From DATAWZ01 sp036266975 (lineage in GTDB: Bacteria; Actinomycetota; Thermoleophilia; Solirubrobacterales; Solirubrobacteraceae): a stretch of 27,496 bases of DNA. The stretch spans positions 1 to 27,496 of the forward strand of contig DATAWZ010000012.1 in assembly GCA_036266975.1 (NCBI GenBank). Direction: 5' to 3'. The notes under the pieces were generated by a model. It was given only the letters and a program-made list of their open reading frames with translations. It had not been told where the DNA came from and ran no database searches. The translations under genes and the position numbers were made by a program. Below are positions 8,035 to 15,847 of the stretch, piece after piece (the stretch's first letter is position 1; every line of letters begins with the position of its first letter).

Positions 8035-9069
8035 TCACGGCCGCACCACCACCTTCAGGGACTCGCGCTCGGCCATCGCACGGTACCCGTCGGGCACGCC
8101 GTCCAGGCCCACGGTCCGGTCGAAGACGCGGCCCGGCTCGATGCGCCCCTCGAGGATGTCGGGGAGCAGCTCCTCGATGTAGGCGCGCACCGGGGCGGGA
8201 CCGCCGCCGACGGTGATGTTTCCGCGGAACGCCAGCTGCGAGCCGGCCATCGATCCGTCCTGGGGGACCCCGACGCGCCCGACGGCGCCGCCCGGGCGGG
8301 TGACGGCGATCGCGGTCTCGGTCGACTGCTCCAGGCCGACGCACTCGAGCACCGAGTGGGCGCCGAGCCCGCCGGTGAGCTCGCGCACGCGCTCGACCGC
8401 CTCCCCGCCGCGCTCGCTGACCACGTCGGTGGCGCCGAAGTCGCGGGCGAGCGCGATCCGATCGGCGTGCCGGCCCATGATGATGATCTGCTCGGCGCCG
8501 AGCCGCTTGGCGGCGATCACCCCGCACAGGCCGACGGCGCCGTCGCCGACCACGGCGACGCTCTTGCCCGGGCGAACGCCGGCGACGCGGGCGGCGTGGT
8601 GGCCGGTGCCCAGGACGTCCGACAGGGTCAGCAGCGAGGCGGTCAGGGCCTCGTCCAGGCCGACCGGCACTACGAACAGCGTCCCGTCGGCCTGGGGGAT
8701 GCGCACGGCCTCGGCCTGCGCCCCGCCGACGCCGATCTGGCCGAAGAAGCCGCCGCGCACGCACGCGGTGTGCAGGCCCTCATGACAGAACGCGCAGGTG
8801 CCGTCCGAGAACGCGAACGGCATCACCACGAGGTCGCCGCGCTTGACCGTGTGGACGTCGTCGCCGATCTCCTCGACGAGGCCGAGGGCCTCGTGGCCCA
8901 TCGGGCGAGCCTCACCGCCCAGGTCCATCGACGCGTACGGCCACAGGTCGCTGCCGCAGATACAGGCGCGCGTGACGCGCACGACGGCGTCGGTCGGCTC
9001 GATCAGGCTCGCGTCGGGGACGGTCTCGATCCGAACGTCTCCGGCGGCGTGCATCAAGGTCGCTCGCAT
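8035..9069 (-). CDS. zinc-dependent alcohol dehydrogenase (MDR family)
   Basis: This is a 344-residue medium-chain dehydrogenase. Catalytic zinc ligands are C38 (CICGSD) and H59-E60 (GHE). A structural zinc region C92-x2-C95-x7-C103 has only three cysteines in the pattern CAFCHEGLHTAC. The NAD(P)-binding Rossmann glycine motif is GDGAVG at 175-180. The ATG at 9069 was chosen over an upstream in-frame start because AAGGAGAC ends directly before it and the family begins MRA. It heads an operon with the cupin gene. A 16-base palindrome and an XRE/MmyB-like regulator remnant lie on the other side of its promoter, an arrangement common for MmyB regulators and the dehydrogenases they control. Substrate unknown. 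Confidence 0.92.
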   Translation of the reverse strand: MRATLMHAAGDVRIETVPDASLIEPTDAVVRVTRACICGSDLWPYASMDLGGEARPMGHEALGLVEEIGDDVHTVKRGDLVVMPFAFSDGTCAFCHEGLHTACVRGGFFGQIGVGGAQAEAVRIPQADGTLFVVPVGLDEALTASLLTLSDVLGTGHHAARVAGVRPGKSVAVVGDGAVGLCGVIAAKRLGAEQIIIMGRHADRIALARDFGATDVVSERGGEAVERVRELTGGLGAHSVLECVGLEQSTETAIAVTRPGGAVGRVGVPQDGSMAGSQLAFRGNITVGGGPAPVRAYIEELLPDILEGRIEPGRVFDRTVGLDGVPDGYRAMAERESLKVVVRP

Positions 9070-9194
9070 GTCTCCTTGCCTTTCCTGGGGATCTCCGTCT
9101 CGTGCGCCGCCCACGAAAGCAGCTCATGCGTTCGCGTGAGCGTCCCTGGGGACAGGGGTACTGGCAGGGTCACCCACGGGTGGGCGCGGGGCCT

Positions 9195-9210
9195 CTAGTG
9201 GCACCACTAG
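9195..9210. promoter_or_regulatory. palindromic operator candidate
   Basis: The sequence CTAGTGGCACCACTAG has 7-base arms and a 2-base centre. It lies between the dehydrogenase start and the divergent regulator remnant, where the operator of that regulator would be expected. Binding is inferred. Confidence 0.5.
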
Positions 9211-9219
9211 GCTGTCGCG

Positions 9220-9614
9220 GTGCATGGACCCCGCAGCGAGATCCGCGGCTCCTGACCTCGCGTCGGGCGAGGATCACGCCCGAGCAGGTCGGGCTGCCCA
9301 CGTTCGCCAGCCGCCGCGTCCGGGGACTGCGCCGCGCGGAGGTCGCCGTGCTCGCTGGCGTGAGCGTCCCCTCCTACATGCGACTCGAGCGCGGCGACGC
9401 GAGCGGCGTCTGTGAGAACGGCGTCAAGCGCTTTCACCACCCGGCGGTAGGCGACCTCACCCTGAACTTCGAGCGCCTCGAGCTCGCCGCCGACGCGGGT
9501 CTGACGATCTACACCTACACCGCCGAGCCGGGCGCACGCGACGAGGAGACCCTGCGACTGCTGGGCAGCGGGGCGGCGACGCTCGGCGAGGCCGGCGCCC
9601 CGGCGATCGATTAG
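9220..9614 (+). pseudogene. MmyB-like XRE regulator with internal deletion
   Basis: The N-terminal part (RRARITPEQVGLPTF, then GLRRAEVAVLAGVSVPSYMRLERGD) is the helix-turn-helix of the MmyB-like XRE family. Directly after ASGVCEN the reading frame jumps to the last part of the C-terminal domain (GVKRFHHPAVGDLTLNFERLEL, split here: GVKRFHHPAVGDL and LNFERLEL). Family members are around 280 residues; about 150 central residues are missing at a junction near 9415, in frame. At the start, GTG 9220 and ATG 9224 lie in frames that do not continue into the helix-turn-helix, so an extra frameshift near 9240-9250 seems likely. The gene is probably dead, although a short DNA-binding product cannot be excluded. 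It faces the dehydrogenase-cupin operon. Confidence 0.7.
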
Positions 9615-9621
9615 CCCACGA

Positions 9622-10014
9622 TTAGCCCTGACCGCCCTGGCTGGGGGCGGCGGTGTAGCGCTGCTTGGCGCAGTCGCCGACCTTCACCGTGCCCGAGACG
9701 TCGCTGCCGCCGTTGAACGTGCCGGTGATAGCCGCATGGGCGTGGACGGGAGCCGCCGTCGACCCGCTGAACGAGAAGGTCCCCTTGTGGATCGCGACCT
9801 TGTGCACGCTCCACCCGTCGTCCTTCCTGGCGCAGTAGCCCGTGCCCACCATCGTGAGCGACTTGCCGTTCGCGGCGACGGCGATCTCGACCTGCGAGCC
9901 GATGTAGGTCCCGCCCTTGGTGGGCGCGGCCGCAAGAGCCAGGCCGGGAGCCGCGGCCGCGCTGAGCGCGGCGGCCGCCAGTGCCGCGCGCCTGGTGCGC
10001 TGTCCTGTGATCAT
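9622..10014 (-). CDS. small secreted protein of unknown function
   Basis: This is a 130-residue protein with an N-terminal signal peptide: basic RTRR, then an alanine-rich hydrophobic core, with cleavage likely near ALAAA at residues 27-31. The arginine pair could mean Tat export, but the twin-arginine context is weak. The mature part alternates hydrophilic and beta-prone residues and has two cysteines (GYCARKDD and VGDCAKQR) that could form a disulfide. ATG 10014 follows a purine-rich leader, GGGGAGAGGTG. I recognise no family. It is monocistronic, ending 8 bases from the regulator remnant's stop on the other strand. Confidence 0.7.
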   Translation of the reverse strand: MITGQRTRRAALAAAALSAAAAPGLALAAAPTKGGTYIGSQVEIAVAANGKSLTMVGTGYCARKDDGWSVHKVAIHKGTFSFSGSTAAPVHAHAAITGTFNGGSDVSGTVKVGDCAKQRYTAAPSQGGQG

Positions 10015-10087
10015 CACCTCTCCCCTCGTTGGCGTTACCTCGACGGGCACGCTACCAGCGCACGGATCGCGGGTGAATCGCCTCAGG

Positions 10088-11150
10088 TCATGCCCGCTCG
10101 GTCGACTCCTTCGGATGCTGGCCGGCCACGACGGCGACCGTGAGCACAAGCAGCACGACCGCGACGCGTAGTCCGATGCTCGTGCCGCTCGTGAAGGCGT
10201 CGCGCGTGCCGTGCAGCAGCCGCGCGCGAACGACGGGACTGGAGGCTCGAGGCGTCACGCAGCGCGGCGGTGATCCAGTGCCTGACCGCCTACCCCTGGG
10301 CACCGGCGAGGTGTCGTGGCCCGGCCGGCCGGTGACCGGCAAAGCGCACGGTCAGCAGGGTGCTCAGCACGGCCACCCCAGCGCCGAGCCAAACTCACGC
10401 GTCGTGCTGGTGAGGGCCGAGCTGACGCCCGCGTGGCTGGGCGGCAGCGCCTGGACGATCATCCCCGAGAGCGGGGGCATCGCCCGACCCATGCCGGCGC
10501 CGACGAGCGCGAGCAACAGTCCGTGGAGCGCGGAGGGGTTGCCGCCGTCGCGAACGACACCAGCGCGCGATCGCCGCGGCAACCGACAGCAGGCCGACCA
10601 CGATCGTGGCCCGCGCGCCGATGCGGGCGGCCACGCGCGTGCTGCGCGCGCTGGTGTACGGCATCGCGATCGCCAGCGGCAGGATGCACGCCCCCGTGAG
10701 CAGCGGCGAGGAGCCCTTGACGTCCTGCAGGTACTGGGCGCTGATGTAGAAGCGCCCGAGCAGCACGAAGAACAGCGCCACGATCCCCGCCGCGCCGGCG
10801 CGCACGCCGGAGAGCTTGAACAGGCGCGGGTCGAGCATCGGCTGCCGGACGGCCAACTCGTACCGCGCAAGCGCCGCCGAGCAGCGCGACCGCGAGGACC
10901 AGCGCTCCGACCGAGCACCTGCCAGGAGCCCACCCGAGCTGCGGGCCGTCGATGACGCCGTACAGCAGCGCCACCCTGCCCGCGGTCAGCAACAGTGCGC
11001 CGGCGCCGTCGACTGGGTCGCGGGTGCGGGTTCTGGTCGGGAACCCGCGAGGCGATCAGCGCCGCGGCGCGAGCGCGGTCGGCACGCCCGCCCACAGCAA
11101 CAACCGCCGCCGCCGAGCTCCACGGCAAGGCCGCCGCATCTTCGCCGCCG
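10088..11150 (-). pseudogene. decayed DHA2 drug exporter
   Basis: Fragments of one DHA2-family exporter follow each other on the minus strand in different frames. LLLTAGRVALLYGVIDGPQ (near 10990-10930) is followed by QPMLDPRLFKLSGVRAGAAG and GRFYISAQYLQDVKGSSPLL (about 10840-10700). Then come GLLLALVGAGMGRAMPPLSG and AGVSSALTSTTREFGSALG (about 10530-10370), and a last hydrophobic stretch, VAVVLLVLTVAVVAG (about 10150-10110). At least three frameshifts separate them, and the first six membrane segments with motif A are missing. The intact TetR gene on the other side was presumably its regulator. Several errors plus a missing half make real decay more likely than sequencing error. Confidence 0.75.
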
Positions 11151-11312
11151 GCGCGGCCATGGCCGCGCCTGGGGCGCTGTGCACCTCGCGCCAGGGCCCG
11201 GGAGCGTGCGCGACCGCCGGCGCCACCGTGACGACGCCGAGGCGCGTTCTGGCCCGCCGCCCTGCGGCAGCCTCTCTTGATGTGCTCCTCGAGCTCTCAT
11301 GCGGCCGATGCT

Positions 11313-11330
11313 AGACGCAACGGTGCGTCT
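11313..11330. promoter_or_regulatory. operator candidate upstream of TetR
   Basis: AGACGCA (11313-11319) and TGCGTCT (11324-11330) form a perfect inverted repeat around ACGG. A related sequence, AGACGGTGCGTTGC, follows at 11348-11361. They lie in the divergent promoter region between the decayed exporter and the TetR gene. Confidence 0.5.
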
Positions 11331-11382
11331 CAGGCGGGACTGAAGCGAGACGGTGCGTTGCCTTATCGTTTCCCGCACTTGG

Positions 11383-11994
11383 ATGCCTGAGCCGACGCGA
11401 TCTCGTACCCCCAAGGGGCGTGCGCCCCACCGACGTGATGAGAGCGCCCGCCTGGCCGTGCTGCACGCCGCCGATGACCTGCTCGTCGAGCGCGGCTTCG
11501 GCGGCGTCACCGTCGAGGGGATCGCCGCGCGCGCCGGTGTGGCCAAGCAGACGATCTACCGCTGGTGGCCGTCGAAGGTCGACATCCTGCTCGACACCCT
11601 GATCGACGACGCAAGCCACCAGTTGGCGGTCCCGGGCAAGGGCTCCGCACTCGAGCGCAGCCGCCGGTATCTCCTCAGCCTCGCCCGGTTTCTCACCAAG
11701 GAGCCGGCGGGCAAGGTGCTGCTCGCGCTGATCGGCGAGGCCCAGCACGACCCCGAGACCGCGCGCGTCTTCCGCGAGCGCTACCTCGACCCCCAGCGCG
11801 CGAGAGAGCGCGAGATGCTGCGGTCCGGAGTTACCTCCGGCGAGCTCTCGTCCACGCTGGACATCGACGCCGCCCTCGACGCGCTGTGCGGGCCGATCGT
11901 CTATCGGGCGCTCACCGCAGCGCGCATCCCCCGGACGTTCATCGACCGGCTCCTCGCCGACACGCTGGAGCCCGGTCTCGCCGCGTCCGCATGA
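11383..11994 (+). CDS. TetR family transcriptional regulator
   Basis: This is a 203-residue protein. The helix-turn-helix reads GIAARAGVAKQTIYRWWPSK (about residues 46-65), a variant typical of the TetR group that carries the TetR_C_11-like C-terminal domain; GKVLLALIGEAQHDPETA and FRERYLDPQRARERE fit that. I chose ATG 11383 (MPEPTRSR) because GTG 11353 lies inside the operator-like repeat. Neither start has a clear ribosome site, so a leaderless message is possible. The natural target, the divergent DHA2 exporter, is a pseudogene, leaving this regulator without an obvious neighbouring target except its own promoter. Confidence 0.92.
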   Translation: MPEPTRSRTPKGRAPHRRDESARLAVLHAADDLLVERGFGGVTVEGIAARAGVAKQTIYRWWPSKVDILLDTLIDDASHQLAVPGKGSALERSRRYLLSLARFLTKEPAGKVLLALIGEAQHDPETARVFRERYLDPQRAREREMLRSGVTSGELSSTLDIDAALDALCGPIVYRALTAARIPRTFIDRLLADTLEPGLAASA

Positions 11995-12057
11995 CGCGAC
12001 CGCGGCAGCCCGCGATAGGTTCAAAGCAGGTATGCCCGCGACGCGAGGATCTGACAG

Positions 12058-13839
12058 GTGAGTGGCGCGCAGCCGCAACCCCAGCGGGTGCTGCTGTTCA
12101 TTCACGGGGTGCGCAACGACGATCCAGCCGCCCAGTGGAGGCAGGCGCTGGACGGCGCACTGCAGCGCGAGGGGACGGCATCGCTGGAGGAGCGCGGCTA
12201 CCGCGTGCTCGCCCCCTCGTATCTGCAGCTCCTGGAAGCCGAGACGGTACCCAAGGGCGAGTCCCCGCCGATGACCTACCAGAAGGGATCGCAGGAGGAC
12301 TACGAGCGCACGGCCGGGCTCTACTGGTCCGCGGTTGCCGACCTGGAGCGGACCGGCATCCGCGGGCGAGTGAGCCCCTCCCGCCTTGCGGGCGTCACCG
12401 CTGATGCGCTCAGCGAGACAGTCATTCCTCGCCTGTTCGCCGACGCCGCCGCCTACCTGAAGAGCGCGGATCGGCGCAACGCGATCCACGCGCGCGTCCT
12501 CTCGGCGATTCCCGACGGCGCCGATCTGGTGATCATCGCGCACAGCCTGGGCTCGGTGGTCGCGGCCGACCTGCTCTACCTGCTGCCGCGCGAGTGCCGG
12601 CTTGAGATGCTCGTCACGATCGGCAGCCCGCTGGCCCTTCCCGCACTCGGCCAGCACCTGGCCCGCCGACGCGACCGCTTCCCCTACGAGCTGCTGAGCG
12701 GGCCGTGGGTCAACGTGGTCGGCCGCGGAGATCTGCTCACCGGCTGCCGCGGACTCTCACCGGTGATCCCCGAGGCTCTGGATGCCTTCATCGACACCGG
12801 TACCGGCCGATCCGCCCACACTGCCCCGCGGTATCTGCAGGACCCGACGGTCGCCCGGGCGCTTGAGTGGCTGGACCGGCGAGCGGCGAGCCGCACCTCG
12901 GCCGCGCAGCCCGCCCGCCATCTTCCAGACCTTCCGCTCTCGGAGGGAATGCTCTCGCTGGTCATCGGCGCCCAGCACGCGCTACGCCTCGAGCAGGCAC
13001 AGCAACCCGGCGAGCGACGCACCCGTTTTGACCAGGCCCGCAGCCTGGTCAACCAGGCGCTCGCCCGCGCCTTGGCCCAGGCCGGCGAGAACGAGCCGGT
13101 CCTTCAGCGCCTGAGCGATGACAACGCAGCGTTCCTGAAAGACCGCCTGGATCCCCAGGCCGCGATCGACGCGCTGTTGGCCGCCTGGACGATCAACCCC
13201 ATCAAGCCCTACGAGATCCAGGTTCCCGCCCGCGAGCGTCGCGCCGCGCTGAGCGCGCTCGCGCTGGATCTCTCCGTTCCCAGCGCATGGGCGGACACCG
13301 TCGCCGAAGCCGAACAGAACGCCCGCGACGCGCACAGCGAGGATGCACGGCGTTGGAGGCGCGCCGCTCTGGCCGTGGTGGGGACTGCGGTGATCCTCGC
13401 GGCTCCCTGGCTGGTCATCGCCGCAGCACCCGAGGCACTGGCCGGCACGGCGGCGATCGTCGCCGGCCTGAGCGCGCTGGGCCCGGGCGGGATGCTCGGG
13501 GGCGTCGGCATCGTGGGCCTGCTCGGCGGAGCGGGCGGAGCGATCGCCGCCGGAGCGCTCATCTCCGGAAGCCCCCGCGAGGTCGAGCTCACCGTCATCC
13601 ACCTGCAGGCGCGAGCACTGGCGCGCCAGAAGCTCGGCCAGGACGGGTCGGGCCACCTCGAGTGGACCGCTCTGGTCGCCATGGAGGACTCGGTCACCGA
13701 CGCCCACGCGCGCCTGAAGCTCTTCAGCGACGACGGCGCGCCGGCCGTCCAAGAGCTCGCCCGCAAGCTCACCAGCATCCGCAGAGCCCTCGCCTGGTTT
13801 GCCAGCAGGGACCTCGCGCCCGCGCAGCTGAACCCCTGA
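12058..13839 (+). CDS. alpha/beta hydrolase with glycine-rich membrane segment, function unknown
   Basis: This is a 593-residue protein starting at GTG 12058 (GAGG lies 10 bases upstream). Residues 10-290 form a serine-hydrolase fold: VLLFIHGVRNDD near the N-terminus, nucleophile elbow AHSLGS with S163, a likely acid D225 in NVVGRGDLL, and a likely base H254 in RSAHTAPRYLQDP. Residues about 300-430 are helical. Residues about 434-505 form a strongly hydrophobic block: one standard membrane helix, then a run rich in glycine and alanine (GPGGMLGGVGIVGLLGGAGG). A soluble helical tail of about 90 residues follows. There is no signal peptide, so the hydrolase domain probably faces the cytoplasm. 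It starts 63 bases after the TetR stop on the same strand and may be co-transcribed. The lipase-like fold is clear; the substrate and the role of the glycine-rich part are not. Confidence 0.8.
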   Translation: MSGAQPQPQRVLLFIHGVRNDDPAAQWRQALDGALQREGTASLEERGYRVLAPSYLQLLEAETVPKGESPPMTYQKGSQEDYERTAGLYWSAVADLERTGIRGRVSPSRLAGVTADALSETVIPRLFADAAAYLKSADRRNAIHARVLSAIPDGADLVIIAHSLGSVVAADLLYLLPRECRLEMLVTIGSPLALPALGQHLARRRDRFPYELLSGPWVNVVGRGDLLTGCRGLSPVIPEALDAFIDTGTGRSAHTAPRYLQDPTVARALEWLDRRAASRTSAAQPARHLPDLPLSEGMLSLVIGAQHALRLEQAQQPGERRTRFDQARSLVNQALARALAQAGENEPVLQRLSDDNAAFLKDRLDPQAAIDALLAAWTINPIKPYEIQVPARERRAALSALALDLSVPSAWADTVAEAEQNARDAHSEDARRWRRAALAVVGTAVILAAPWLVIAAAPEALAGTAAIVAGLSALGPGGMLGGVGIVGLLGGAGGAIAAGALISGSPREVELTVIHLQARALARQKLGQDGSGHLEWTALVAMEDSVTDAHARLKLFSDDGAPAVQELARKLTSIRRALAWFASRDLAPAQLNP

Positions 13840-13997
13840 CCGCGGCCGGCCCGACACCTGCACGGTCCCCTGGTCGCCTACGCGATCGTCGGGACAGCGC
13901 GGCGCAGAGGATCGGTGACGCTCGTCCGTGGTTGCACGTGGGGCGAGCAGGCGCGCCGGCCTGCCCGGGAATCGCGCGCGCTTGCGGCCAACGACCT

Positions 13998-14609
13998 TTA
14001 GGGGGTCGGGGGCTGCTCGGGCCTTGCTGAATCGGCGGAGCGTGGCGCGGTGGTGTCCTCGCCGAGGGCTGCGGTGAGCCATGGCCGGACGGTCCTCGCG
14101 ATCTGCTCCTCGGAGATCTCGGTAAGGGCGTGCAGCCCGAGGAAGTGCCGCGCGATCGTAAGGCCGAGGACGCTGCTGACGGTCAGGGCCGCCCGCAGGT
14201 CGGCGTCGACGCCTTCGATCGCGCGCGAGAGGCCCTTGACCCGCTCGTTGAGGAACTCCTGCATCGCCAGTGTCGCCTCCGGCGCTGTGAGCATCGACCG
14301 CACCAAGGCTCGAGTCTCCGGCGGCAGCTCGTTCAGCCGCACGTCGAGGACGTCGAGGAGGTGTTCGATGACGTCTTCGTCGGTGCTTTCGCGATGAAGC
14401 TGGGCGGCGATCGCGAACAGGTCGTTCTTTGAACCGTAGTGCTGAATCACCAGCGACGGGTCGACTCTGGCGCGCGTCGCGATCGCGCGCACCGTCGTGG
14501 CGTCAAGTCCACGCTCGCCGAACTCGAACTGCGCGGCCTTGAGGATCCGCTGCGCGGTCGCCGCGCGCCTGGCCGCGCGTGTCCTCGGTTCGGTCGCGTC
14601 CGCGTCCAC
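13998..14609 (-). CDS. TetR family transcriptional regulator
   Basis: This is a 203-residue protein from a GTG start at 14609. The helix-turn-helix region includes VRAIATRARVDPSLVIQHYG (about residues 40-59); the VDPSLVIQHYGSK recognition helix and the C-terminal half (ISEEQIARTVRPWLTAAL) fit regulators with the TetR_C_17-like ligand domain. It is divergent from an amidohydrolase-family gene, with a 35-base perfect palindrome between the two starts. It most likely represses both. The last residues after position 190 are proline-rich and probably disordered. Confidence 0.92.
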   Translation of the reverse strand: MDADATEPRTRAARRAATAQRILKAAQFEFGERGLDATTVRAIATRARVDPSLVIQHYGSKNDLFAIAAQLHRESTDEDVIEHLLDVLDVRLNELPPETRALVRSMLTAPEATLAMQEFLNERVKGLSRAIEGVDADLRAALTVSSVLGLTIARHFLGLHALTEISEEQIARTVRPWLTAALGEDTTAPRSADSARPEQPPTP

Positions 14610-14624
14610 GCGACTGACTCTACA

Positions 14625-14659
14625 GGCGTTGAGCGAACCTGATACGTTCGCTCAACGCC
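14625..14659. promoter_or_regulatory. long palindromic operator between TetR and amidohydrolase
   Basis: Arms GGCGTTGAGCGAAC (14625-14638) and GTTCGCTCAACGCC (14646-14659) are perfect 14-base complements around the centre CTGATAC. It starts 15 bases from the TetR start and ends 20 bases before the chosen amidohydrolase start. Its size and position fit a dimeric TetR operator controlling both genes. Confidence 0.75.
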
Positions 14660-14679
14660 GCATGAGCCAAAGGGGCATG

Positions 14680-15714
14680 ATGAGACTGATCGCCATCGAA
14701 GAGCACTGGAGCACCCGAGGAATCGACCGGGCGCTGCGAGCGCAGCCGGCAGGGGCGCGAGATGACAGCGTGGCGCTCAACGACCGCGGCGACATCACCG
14801 CGCGTCTGCTGGACATCGGCGAGGGACGGGTCGAGGCGATGGACGCGGCGGGCATCGACGTGCAGATCCTCTCTATCGCCCCGCCGGGAACCCACGGCCT
14901 CCCGGCTCGCGACGCGGTCGCACTGTGCCGCGAGGCGAACGACCGTGCGACCGAGACCGCCGATCGCCACCCAACCCGTCTGAGGGCGATGACGACCCTG
15001 CCGATGTCAGATCCGGATGCAGCGCTGGCCGAGCTCCAGCGGACCGCGGACGCGACGGGCCACGTCGGGATCATGTCCTACGGGCGCAGCGGCGAGCGCC
15101 CGCTCGATGACCCGATCTACGACGATCTGCTGGCAACCGCCGCCGGCTTGGGCCGGCCGGTGTTCATCCATCCGCAGATGCCTCCAAACGCGGTCCGCGA
15201 GGCGTCCTACGGTGGGTTCGACTCGACGACGGACCTGGCGCTCGCGACTTTCGGCTGGGGATGGCATATCGAGGCGGGGCTTGCGGCGCTTCGGCTCATC
15301 GTCCGCGGCGCCTTCGATCGCCACCCGGACCTACAGATCGTCCTGGGGCACTGGGGCGAGATGCTGCTCTTCGCGCTCGACCGGATTGACAGCCTCTCCA
15401 ACGTCGCCACCCACCTCGAGCGTCGAGTCGCCGAGTACTTCCCGACGAACGTCCACATCGCGACCAGCGGGATGCTGGTCCCGCGTCTGCTCCGGCATGC
15501 GCTGGACTTCACGAGCGTCGACCGCCTCCTGCTCTCCGGGGACTATCCGTTTCACCGACTCGACGCTGTCGCCATCACCGACTTCATGGGCACGCTCCCC
15601 AGCCTCGCCGATCAACACAAGATCGCCCACGGCAATGCCGAGTCCCTCTACGGTCTGCCGCCATATGTCGCCGGGCCCGGCGAGCGGGCGGTAGAGCTCG
15701 AAGAGCAGCCATGA
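14680..15714 (+). CDS. amidohydrolase-superfamily decarboxylase-like metalloenzyme
   Basis: This is a 344-residue TIM-barrel protein of the amidohydrolase-2 group. It begins IAIEEHW, with the E-x-H first metal motif of gamma-resorcylate and other benzoate-type decarboxylases rather than the H-x-H of hydrolytic members. Other expected ligands are H164 (FIHPQMPP), H224 (GHWGE) and D288 (SGDYPF). It therefore probably decarboxylates or hydrolyses an aromatic or related carboxylate, in the cytoplasm. Three starts are close: ATG 14662, 14677 and 14680. AAAGGGG at 14669-14675 favours the last. A TetR gene is divergent across a long operator. Its stop overlaps the start of a truncated short-chain dehydrogenase (ATGA), so it once headed a catabolic operon. 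Confidence 0.85.
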   Translation: MRLIAIEEHWSTRGIDRALRAQPAGARDDSVALNDRGDITARLLDIGEGRVEAMDAAGIDVQILSIAPPGTHGLPARDAVALCREANDRATETADRHPTRLRAMTTLPMSDPDAALAELQRTADATGHVGIMSYGRSGERPLDDPIYDDLLATAAGLGRPVFIHPQMPPNAVREASYGGFDSTTDLALATFGWGWHIEAGLAALRLIVRGAFDRHPDLQIVLGHWGEMLLFALDRIDSLSNVATHLERRVAEYFPTNVHIATSGMLVPRLLRHALDFTSVDRLLLSGDYPFHRLDAVAITDFMGTLPSLADQHKIAHGNAESLYGLPPYVAGPGERAVELEEQP

Positions 15715-15794
15715 GCGCGGCCTCGCAGCACGCAACGGTGCTCCTCATCGGCGCCTCGCGCGGCCGGCAACAGAGCGACGAGGCCTCATCGTGA
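15711..15794 (+). pseudogene. short-chain dehydrogenase, 5' fragment only
   Basis: An ATG at 15711 overlaps the amidohydrolase stop (ATGA). It opens a frame of only 27 codons that begins like a short-chain dehydrogenase: ATVLLIGASRGR matches the first beta strand and the TGxxxGxG cofactor motif region. After SRG the sequence loses any resemblance and stops at 15792. The rest of an SDR, about 220 residues, is missing; the next DNA is the end of the DUF2236 gene. I infer a deletion or rearrangement near 15765-15775. Confidence 0.6.
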
Positions 15795-15847
15795 ATGCGC
15801 GTGTTTCGGTGGTGGTTTGGCTGTGGGCGGCTGGGGTTGTGCTGGGG

